From positions 78,571,734 to 78,635,733 of the forward strand of contig NC_085136.1 in assembly GCF_035046485.1 (NCBI RefSeq): a stretch of DNA of 64,000 nt. Reading direction: 5' to 3'. The DNA is from Aedes albopictus. Lineage: Eukaryota > Arthropoda > Insecta > Diptera > Culicidae. Under the pieces are notes generated by a model. It was not told where the DNA came from, ran no database searches, and saw nothing but the letters and a program-made list of their open reading frames with translations. This document shows, in pieces, positions 55,975 through 64,000 of the stretch (the first letter of the stretch is position 1; each line of letters begins with the position of its first letter). The translations under genes and the position numbers were made by a program.

Positions 55975-56445
55975 CATGATATCATGCCCATGAATACCAG
56001 AACTATTAACTAGATTCATAAAACCAGAAGCGGTATTCATAGAACTAGTAGTTGTCATTTATGGTTCCAGTTTTATTAGCGAAATTTGGTAAGTCGGTTC
56101 ATATTATCATGAAGTACGTACTCAAACTATGAACTAAATTTATGAAAGCTTGAGCATTACTCATGGTGCAAGTATTTGTCATTTATGGTACTGGATCGAT
56201 TTGCGAAAAATGGTAGTACTGGTCATGTTATCATAAAGCATGTTCTAAATTTATTACCTAATGTTATAAAAACATAAGCAGTATGCATGATTCTAGTATT
56301 TGTAATTTATACTATCGGATTAATTGGTGCAAAGTGGCATTTAAGGTCATGTTATCGTGAAGCACGCACTCTGAAATCATGAACAAGGTTCCTGAATATT
56401 GAAGTAATTTTTATGATTCTGGTATTTGTCAATATTTATTCATCA
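55975..56445. repeat. Four diverged repeats of about 120 bp inside the TIR element
   Basis: Each unit runs GGTCATGTTATCATGAAGCA, GTACTC..AACTATGAAC, TATTTGTCATTTATGGTACT and GCGAAAAATGGTA, with variation. Starts lie near 55975, 56095, 56214 and 56342. Subterminal repeats of this kind can be transposase-binding sites (inference). Confidence 0.65.
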
Positions 56446-56458
56446 TTGTGCCTTCAAC

Positions 56459-56958
56459 CTACTCAATAGCCCGCAGTAAATCGCGGGTGCTTTTGGGTAG
56501 ATCTACCGCTGGGATTTTGAACAGATGAGCCTGCAAGAACATCCAGAGGGGCTTGCAGTCTGGTGCATACTGGAGATTCAAAACATATATCACTTGCATG
56601 CAAATGGCATGGAGGATGTGGTCTGCCTTGTACTCCGCTACCCCGAAAATAACGAGCACCGCTCCTTCTCCCCGCGATGTCCCAACCGAAACAATTTGCG
56701 GCTGCAAATTAAGGTTCTCGAATTTTTCCTTAAGGAAATCCAAGCGCGTGCTGATTTTATGTTCCATGTCGCCCGCCGTCTGCATAGAAAAGAAAAGATT
56801 TCTATTAAAAAAAAATATATATTTAATAAAATAAAGCAAGGCTTAATTGTATAAATTGTTAGTAGTAATAAATTCATTACGTGAGCTTGATTGTTCTGCT
56901 GCTGATGAAGCTGGCCGGAGTTTTGTGCCGGAATATAGAGTTTTTTCACTTTCAACTT
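56459..56958 (-). CDS. Unrecognised two-exon coding segment inside TIR element
   Basis: On the minus strand, exon 56958-56881 (78 bp, 26 codons: KLKVKKLYIPAQNSG...) has an acceptor CTACATTCCAG and a donor CAC/GTAATG. Exon 56779-56459 follows an acceptor TTTTCTATGCAG and runs 106 codons to a stop: TAGDMEHKISTRLDFLKEKF, then a Leu/Val/Ile-rich stretch, ending KSTRDLLRAIE. The frame is kept across the 101-bp intron. An upstream donor (TTCCG/GTGAGAT, exon edge 57048) may close a first, perhaps non-coding exon. Without ATG earlier, translation could begin at the Met in GDMEHK. A helical N-terminus is plausible. I do not recognise the family; it could be a captured host gene or an element gene. Confidence 0.5.
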
Positions 56959-57830
56959 CTGGAATGTAGTTCAATAATTATATAGTTTACTACTATTTAA
57001 GTAAGAACAATTCACTACACTTTTTCGAAAACCAAAAAAAATCTCACCGGAAAACACTGCCGCTCACAAAAGGCGTCTTGACAGAAGTGACAAAAATGGC
57101 GTAGGTGATTCTGAGCGAGGGTTTGCGTAACGCTTACAGTGCCCAAATTCGTTTGTTGTGATTCATGATTTTATGACTCTGCGTTATGTTTATACGACTC
57201 AGCGTCTGGTTGAGATGACTCAGCGTCATAGTTTTATGACTCAGAGTCATGCTACCATGACTATACTTTATGGTATTCAATTTATGAAAACGAGCTTATT
57301 TTTTTCATAACGCTTTTGACGGCCATGGCTTTTGTTGATGGAATCAGTTATTATTATTCATGATAATCGTTATTAACGTCATGATATCATGACTTGTAGT
57401 TACAATATCATGAAGCGACAAGTTTTATGATTTCATAACATTTTAGGCATGGATCCGGCAACGAATTTTTTCCCGTGTATGACTATGTTTAGATTCTTTA
57501 TAGCTGTTATCGATTCTTCAAAAGTTTTGTAAGTCATTGAAGATTTATACAAACATAGGTTCGTAAAGATGTTTTCTAACAAGTCTTCAGTACGACGACT
57601 GCTTTCAATGCTCTGAGATCTCCTTGGAGAATAGGTCTTAAGATCTACACACGTATGCAATGGCATGATGGAGAAGGTTCATGCTCACATAGGTCCATAA
57701 AGTTTTGTTCGATTAAGGCATCAATTTTAAATGACTGTTTCCAGTTATCCAAGAGTTCTTTAGAGCATAGGCAAGGCAGGTCTTCAGATCTACAAGCTTA
57801 ACCAAAGATCTTATGAGCACGGTGTTTAAT

Positions 57831-58045
57831 GACACTTGCCCCTACAACTACGTCCTATCAAGTTTTCAGTTCTTCCCTACCGTCGTATCAGAAACAACAA
57901 TATCCCAAGCGATGACGTAACTCGATCCCCCGATTAGCCAAAAAAACCAGTCTCAATCCGTCCCCAATTTATCGACAAGTTATGCAACCGCATACGAGAG
58001 AAACATGAGAAGCCTACAAACAGCTTGATGACGATAAAACGGCTT
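57831..58045. other. Unique sequence downstream of candidate minus-strand terminal exon
   Basis: Non-repetitive. It may be the 3' UTR of the exon at 58046-58137. I see no canonical polyadenylation signal. Confidence 0.3.
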
Positions 58046-58137
58046 TTAACAGTTCAGTTCACCTGGTCCACCTTGATCCCCGTAGTCGTCCTCGCCACTC
58101 CACACTTCATCGTCGCGTCGGTGGTTCCTGTTTCGAC
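58046..58137 (-). CDS. Candidate terminal coding exon of a gene outside the window
   Basis: The minus strand shows an acceptor GGTTTTTCGGTCAG, then GT plus 29 codons and TAA: RNRNHRRDDEVWSGEDDY then GDQGGPGELNC. GC content is near 60 percent against an AT-rich background, and codon third positions look selected. The exon would enter in phase 1 (one base from the previous exon). I find no compatible upstream exon before the right edge, so the preceding intron would exceed 5.8 kb. The family is unknown. Confidence 0.42.
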
Positions 58138-58640
58138 CTGACCGAAAAACCCAGAAGTGTAAACGTAACTGGTTCCAGCTTAAACGAAAAAAAAACCTAA
58201 AAGAAAAACCTGCTCTGCTCAACCCAGCATCCTACTTTCGCGATCCGGTCCTATACGTGTCGTCGACCAGCCTCGATACCAACTATCAGCTTACATATTT
58301 AAATCAACCATTTCACTCTGAACTACTGTCACTTTCGTTAATACCCTTCCCGCTCGGGAGGGGGCTTTTGGGGTGGAATGCACTCACCTCTGATTTGAAT
58401 TTTCAAGAATAAATCGACAAGTCAAAAGAATTTTCCAAAATTGTATTATTTGAAACAGGAAGGGTCAAACTGTGCTGGCACATTTGTACATATTCAACGA
58501 AGAGGATGAACATTGCATACCTTACGGCGTTTTAGTTGACGTTGTTTTCTAACGATCGAACGGATCGAACAAGTCGATGCACATTTGTACTGTTCCACAA
58601 TTTTGACGTAGGACTACGCCTCTGTTTTTCTTTTAGTTAT
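58138..58640. other. Unique sequence, no exon resolved
   Basis: A donor-like AG/GTGAGTG exists on the minus strand at 58387, but its upstream frame that would fit the terminal exon hits a stop within 45 bases, so I do not join them. Confidence 0.35.
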
Positions 58641-59240
58641 CCAGCTAAAACCAGCGAATTTTTCTCGAAAGTCTGGCGCATTTTGCCTCAAGCATGGCGC
58701 ATTTCTCTCCTATCCCGCCCCATGAGGTAATAATACCTTGGCGGGCGCAAGCGGAACGCGACCAAACGGCAAGAGCAAAAAGGAATTGGGCGAAAGAAAA
58801 AAAAAAAGTGAAAGAAGTTTTAGATCGCTCTCTGCCAGCCACTCATGTCCGACTCGGAGTCCCTCATATGGGGGCCCTTTATTACCAACAGCTGCTGGCT
58901 GCTCACTGCTCGATGCGCGCCATTCGTCTCGTAAGGCGCGCGCAGATTACCTCATTTTAGCATTTTGGCGGCAGCGAACGTGTAGGAAACCCCCGCCTGC
59001 GCGCGCACATTCCACGATCTGGTTGTCCTGACATAACCGTCGCCCGGACGAACGACCGTCGTCTTTGTCGGAGGGAGAAAGACCTTCGCCCAGCATCTCT
59101 TCTGGTGTGGGCTGAAAGCAACGACCACGATCACGATGACGACCAAATGAAAGTGAAAGCTCTTGTTTGCACACATTTCCTCGATCGTCGTTGTTGGTTG
59201 TTTTTGTCTGTCAGTTGGCGAATCTGAAATTACCTAGTGG
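58640..59240. promoter_or_regulatory. CpG-rich unique island; candidate promoter
   Basis: GC-rich blocks (GCGCGCGCAGATTACC; CCGTCGCCCGGACGAACG), CT-rich stretches and an arthropod initiator-like GTCAGTTGG at about 59212 lie in AT-rich surroundings. Overlapping open frames on both strands reflect GC content and lack motifs. Function is inferred from composition only. Confidence 0.28.
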
Positions 59241-59299
59241 AATCTGTTGACGTGATCTGAAAATCGATTTTGTGGATCCATGTTTTGAAAGATACCCTG

Positions 59300-62200
59300 A
59301 ATGGTTCGGTTTTTTTTAGATTGAATTTCTTTCTGTAGCTACTGATAGATTTTTGTGGACAAATTTGAAAAATTCATCAAATAATTCAGACATTTTTATA
59401 AATTTGTATATTTTTATTGATTTTTTTATTTTGAAAATAGTTTTTTTTTAATTCATTTTCAGCCATTTTGGCACGAGGCAATTTTGGAAACAATGGAAGT
59501 TTGTTTAATATTTTCGGTGATGTCACTGAGCTAAACTTAAAAATATCGAAAAATCGAAACATTTTTGAAAACTCTCCAAATTCTTGAAAATTTTATCTGT
59601 TTTATTTTGTTTTTATTTTTTTGTTTTTGTTTTTGCCACTCCACTGACATAAGGCATTTTTGAAAAGTTCATTTTTTTATTTTCTGTGTTGCCATTGAGC
59701 TGGACTGAAACATTTCTGCAAAAATATTGAAACAATCTTAAAAGTTTCATAAATTCTTGAATTTTTTTTTTATTTTTAGCCTCTTGCAGGTTATTTTCAA
59801 TTATTAGTATTGTTTCTAGCAGTTTATTGCTTATGGGAACCCAATGCTTATGTTCAGTACAGCTACTCAACTAAACTGAAAGCTTGTTGAAAAAAAAACA
59901 AATATTCCTAAATATTTCCCAAAATTTTGGAAATTCCGGAAATGTATTCATCATGTTCAGTATTTTCACTGAACTAAACATAAAAATGTAGAAAAACTAC
60001 GGAACATTCCTAAAAAATTACATTATGCTAAAAATTTCAACTTGTTATTTTTTGTGGAGTTATGGTAACGCTGAATTTATTAAATAAAATATTGAATCAT
60101 TCCCAAATATTTTGTAAATAATTGATTTTTTTTTTTAATTTTAGCCTTTTTTAGTTTTTTGAGCTTTGTGTTGACTCTGGAAGCCATTTTGCAGTCAGAT
60201 GCATAACATTTGTAAATATTCTACTTTTTATTAACTTTCATACTTTTAATCCTCTCTGGATAAAGCAAGGCATTTTTAGAAACTCTGGAAGTGTATTTTT
60301 TATGTTCAGTATTACAGTATTAAATTTTTGAAAAAAAAAATCGAAACTGTCCTAAAGATATTACAATTTTTTTATTTTTTTTTATTTTATGGAACTGAGG
60401 TTTATTTTGAAAATTGTTTGTTTTTTTTTATTCATTTTCAGCCTCTTTGGAAAGAGACAATTATAGAAACATTGGAATTTTGTTTAACATTTTCAGTGTT
60501 GCCACTGAGCTTTCAGTTCAACTGGAGAAGTTTCCTAAAATATTTACAAATTTTTGGAAAATTTATCTGTTTTATTTTATTATTTTTTTTTTGCGACTCC
60601 AGATGACATGACGCATTTTTGAGAAGTTCATTTGTTTTCATTTTCAGTGTTGCCATTGAGCTGGACTGAAAGATTTCTGAAAAAATATTGAAACAATCTT
60701 GAATTTTAGTTTTTTTTTATTTTTTATTTTTTATTTTTGGCCTCTAGTGGTTTATTTTCAATGTATAGCGTTGCCTCTGGCAGTTTATTGCTTCTGGGAG
60801 CCAAATGCTTATGTTCAATACAGTTACTAAACTGAACTGAAACTTTGTTGAAAAAAAAAAACAAAGCATTCCTGAATATTTCACAAATTTTTAAGAAGCT
60901 TCTTATTTTTAAATTTTAACCAAATGAAACGTGAAATTTTTGGAAATTCTGGAAAAATATTTTTCATGTTCAGTATTTCCACTGAACTAAATATAAAAAG
61001 GTTGAAAAACTACGGCACATTCCTAAAAATTTTACATTATTTTCAAAATTTTGACTTGCTATTTTTTGTGGAGTTTGGCAACTCTGGAATTGCATTTTTT
61101 TTTCTTTTTCAGTGTTGCCATTAAGATCGACTGGAAGATTTCTAAAAAATCGAATTATTGCTAAAAATTTTATAAATTATTGTATTTTTTTTATTTTTAG
61201 CCTTTGGTAAATTTTTTTATGCTCCGTGTTGCCTCTGGAAGCCATTTTGAAGCCAGATGTAAAACATTCGTAAATATTTCACTTTTTTAAAGTTTCATCC
61301 TTTTAATTCTCTCCGGATAAAGCAAGGCATTTTTTGGAAACTCTACTTTCAAGTTCAATTTTTGAAAAAAAAAATAGAAACAATCCTGAAGATTTTACAT
61401 TTTTTGGAACTTTTAACTTTCTTGATTTTTGTTTTGCAACTTCAGATGACACGAGGCATTTTTGGCAATTCTGGAAGAGAATTTTCCATTTTTAATGTTG
61501 TCCTTAAGTTGGGCTGCAAGCATGGCTGCAAGATTTCTGAAAAACTATCGAAAATTCATAAACATTCAATAAGTTGTTGAAATATTAATTTTTTATGATT
61601 TATATTTATTTTAAGCTTCTGGCCACTTACTTTTTATTATCAGTGTTGCTCCTGAAAGCCAGTTGTTTATGTCCAGTAAGACCACTGAACTGAACTAATG
61701 TTTATTAACAAACAAGCAATACAATTCCAAATATTTCACAAATGCTTCAATTTTTTTTATTGTTTTCGTTTTTATCCTCCCCGAATAAAGCGAGGCATTT
61801 TTTTCAAACTTTGGAAGTGTATTTCTCATGTTTAATGTTGCTACTAAACTGAACATGATTTTTTTGGCAAAAAGTCAAAGCAATCTTAATAATTTTAGAA
61901 ATCTCTGAAATTTTTACTATTTTCAAATTACTTTCGATTATTTGCAGCTGCGCATGAAACGAGGCATTTTAAAGAACTCTGAAGTGCATTTTCCATGTTC
62001 AGTATTACCATCAAACTGGGCTAAAAGCATTCTGAAAAAATATCGAAACATTAATGAATAATTTTAAAATTATTAAAATTATTAAAAAAATTTTCTTCAA
62101 TTCTAATCTTTTTGGAGTTTACTTTTAAAAGATCAATGTTACCTCTTGAAGCCAATAGTTTTTATTCAGTACAGCCGCTAAATTGAGAAAAGCCAAACTT

Positions 62201-62640
62201 TCCAAAATGTTCCATGATGTTTTTTTTTGTTTTTTTTCTTTATTTTATTCCATATTTCTCCTTTTTCCTCTCCGGGTAAATCGAGACATTTTTGGAAACT
62301 CGGAAAGTGTATTTCGCATGTTCAGTGCTGCTGCTGAACTGCACTTGAAAGATGTTGAAAATAGTCGAAACATTCTTGAAAATTTTATAAATTTTTGAAA
62401 TTTTTAACTTTTTTTCTTTTTTTTTACCACTTTGGATAAAACAAAGCAATGCTTTAGCAGCACTGAAAGTGCATTTTCAATGTTCAGTGTTTCCATTGAA
62501 TGAGACTGGTAGATTTTCGAAAAAAAAACTATTGAAACGTTCTTAAATATTTTATTAACTATTGAAATTTTTATTTTTTTTTTATTTTTAGCCTTCGCCA
62601 GTGCATTTTTATTGATATGTGTTACCAAAATCGCTCCTTA
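59300..62640. repeat. AT-rich higher-order tandem array (160-bp monomers, about 1-kb unit)
   Basis: Monomers carry TTCAGTGTTGCCATTGAGCT, GGACTGAAAGATTTCTGAAA, a T-rich tract, TTTTTAGCC and ACGAGGCATTTTTGG. Similar monomers recur about 960-1060 bp apart (59688/60647; 59850/60817; 59960/60970; 60252/61311), showing a unit of about six monomers repeated roughly three times. The Phe-rich frames are not genes. Confidence 0.8.
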
Positions 62641-63225
62641 TGCAACTGATAGAGCTAAAAAGTTTTTTTTTTATGCAATCTGAATATAAATCAACCTAAA
62701 ACCATAAAAATAGATCAAACTTCCAAATCAGATAGATCTACATGTTTTCGCCTCACTACTGAATGCCAATCACCCACGGGTAATTTCAAGCCACAATAAA
62801 ACTCAACAATCAAGCCCCATTCCAAGCGACACTCTTTCACTGCTAGCCATACCGGCAGCCTTGTGTGATTGTACTACTGATGAAACTGAAAATGATTTAA
62901 CATGTCATCGAGATTCAAGATTCAAGACGGGGGGACTGAGCACGATCCAATCAGCAGGCTCCACCATCCAACCGCACTAGAGGTAAAGATTGAGGAAGTG
63001 GAATCGTGAGATTGTTGCTTGCTTCCCGCTTAAGCAGGCCCATGGCTAGCTAGCCAGCCAGCCAGCCAGCGATCGAAACTGGTTCGAGTAGTGGTCACGA
63101 ACGACCACGAGCAAAAGTGGATGGGGATAAACGTTCCGAAGGGGGTAACGGCAACGGAAGTGGGACAATTTGTAATTCGCGGAGGTCGTCTTACGTGCCT
63201 GCTCTCGGCTCGGTAAATCGAGAGG
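62641..63225. other. Unique sequence without resolved gene
   Basis: Contains a short (AGCC)n run at about 63051-63070 and a CGAACGACCACGAGC stretch. Open frames on the minus strand have no motif. Confidence 0.4.
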
Positions 63226-63227
63226 TA

Positions 63228-63914
63228 GGGGAACAGAGCCCAAAATGCCAAGATGGGGTAAAATGGCCCAACTCATAAAATCATTCCTGAATGGGACTTG
63301 ATCATTGATATAGGTGAACGGTGTCAATATATGTTTGCATTGAACATTCTTCTAGATGCTAGGCCGTAAAACCCACGGAAAATCTTTTGATTTCCCAATG
63401 AAAATTGGCAACTTCCGGTTTTCCGTGCTTGCAATTAAGGTTTTCTGGTGATTTTATTACCAGCCAAGTGTTTCCAACGAGATTGAGGCACGCATGGAAT
63501 CGCATGGTTGTTGATGTCTACGCTTTCCATGTTAGGGGTCATTCAAATATTACGATCATCGTTTTGCGGGGAGGGGGGTAACACTCCATGTATTGAGTAA
63601 ACGAAAAAACGTGACAAAATGGTGAAAGTAAGTCGAAAATGCCAGAAAACTGATGGACGTAATTTTTGAATGTTTTCATGAAGTGGTATCTTACCCCATG
63701 GCAGATGGCCTTTTTGCACCACTTCCGTTTTACGAACCAGTTTTTGAAATCGCTAAAAATCAATGAAAATGCAATGATTTACTGAATATTTTTGCTGAAG
63801 CATCGAGCAAGTATTGTCTAGTTGCTGTTACCACTTTGAAAGCCTAACAAATGAGGCTATACATCATTGAAAACGATGAAAGTTTGAAAAATGGCATATT
63901 GCCCCACTTTCCCC
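63228..63914. mobile_element. Possible 687-bp TIR element, TA duplication
   Basis: GGGGAACAGAGC at the left and, complemented, GGGGAAAGTGGGGC at the right, flanked by TA. Just inside, AAAATGCCA and ATGCCATTTTTC-like motifs are mirrored. A 'GGGGTCATTCAAATATTACG' motif at 63536 may be the end of a nested MITE. Confidence 0.5.
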
Positions 63915-64000
63915 TACGGTAGCAAATGAATCTGTCGGAATCTGTCATCTGAGATAAACTAGCCTTGGGCCAAAACTCTTGTTAAAAAAAATAAAAAAAA

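Larger units (their letters stand above)
55790..57477. mobile_element. 1,688-bp TIR transposon carrying a spliced gene fragment
   Basis: Terminal repeats begin CACGGGAAAAAATCCG (left) and CACGGGAAAAAATTCG (right, complemented). TA flanks both (55788-55789; 57478-57479). Deleting the element with one TA restores a satellite unit of the expected length, so the satellite provides the empty site. The left third holds about four diverged 120-bp repeats. The middle holds a minus-strand gene-like segment. No transposase motif is recognisable, and the superfamily is uncertain. Confidence 0.8.
53880..57830. repeat. Satellite-like array of alternating A and B half-units (about 280-bp dimer)
   Basis: A units carry TTCAACAACTGTTTTCGGTT then ATCCAAGAACTCCTGGCAGT. 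B units carry TTCAAGAAGCGTTTCCAG then CAAAAACTCCTTGAAGCA. Both are followed by AGATCTACA and a CATGATGGAGCAGGTTCATG-like stretch. Spacing alternates about 125-160 bp. The array is interrupted by the element at 55790-57477. Confidence 0.8.

Noticed and set aside
53880..57830. CRISPR-like array
   Set aside because: Repeats are long, diverged and contiguous, without constant short repeats and unique spacers, and the genome is animal.
58388..58470. Upstream exon for the minus-strand terminal exon, ending at the donor AG/GTGAGTG (58387)
   Set aside because: The frame required by the terminal exon's phase meets a stop within about 45 bases, with no intervening acceptor.

Overview
The window looks like TE-rich insect DNA, most likely from a culicine mosquito of the Aedes type (inference). 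The reasons are one insect-type group VI chitinase gene with tiny introns of 62-67 bp beside a 10.1-kb intron, several copies of a tRNA-derived SINE resembling the Aedes Feilai family, many TA/TTAA/8-bp-duplication MITEs and foldback elements, and kilobases of degenerate TTCCTNCAGAAATT-type repeats.

Layout. 1-270: MITE end and degenerate repeat. About 270-4822: an apparently intact CR1/Jockey-type non-LTR retrotransposon with a PHD-finger ORF1 (388-1698) and an endonuclease/reverse transcriptase ORF2 (1620-4757). 4823-5960: simple degenerate repeats. 6062-25276 (+): the only clear host gene, a Cht6-like secreted chitinase. It has a signal peptide, a complete GH18 catalytic domain, one CBM14 chitin-binding domain and about 2,360 residues of Ser/Thr-rich mucin-like tail. 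It is read from six exons visible here, about 2,941 residues, with the 5' end uncertain. Its second intron (6961-17090) holds MITEs, two foldback elements, a SINE with an expanded GAA tail and long degenerate repeats. 25277-27050 is unique sequence, probably 3' UTR.

From 27 kb to 64 kb I find no complete host gene. The region is a mosaic of AT-rich degenerate arrays (28-31.6 kb), SINEs (31.8, 38.4, 47.5 kb), nested TIR elements (36.9-40.0, 38.6-39.6, 40.1-41.0, 43.0-43.9, 44.3, 46.1-46.5, 46.9-48.1, 48.4-49.0, 63.2-63.9 kb) and diverged duplicated unique segments (35.5, 45.4 and 49.7 kb; 36.8-41.3 versus 50.1-50.5 kb). Three tandem arrays follow: about 300 bp at 52.6-53.85 kb, an alternating A/B dimer of about 280 bp at 53.9-57.8 kb, and 160-bp monomers in a higher-order repeat of about 1 kb at 59.3-62.6 kb. 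A 1,688-bp TIR element (55790-57477) inside the second array carries what reads as a spliced, intron-containing gene fragment on the minus strand. A 92-bp GC-rich stretch (58046-58137, minus) looks like the terminal coding exon of a gene lying beyond the right edge.

How it works together. The chitinase is predicted to be secreted and to act on cuticular or other extracellular chitin, with the CBM14 and mucin-like tail tethering it in the matrix. Everything else is transposable or satellite sequence that has enlarged its introns and flanks. Identifications rest on reading motifs by eye; no database search was run.
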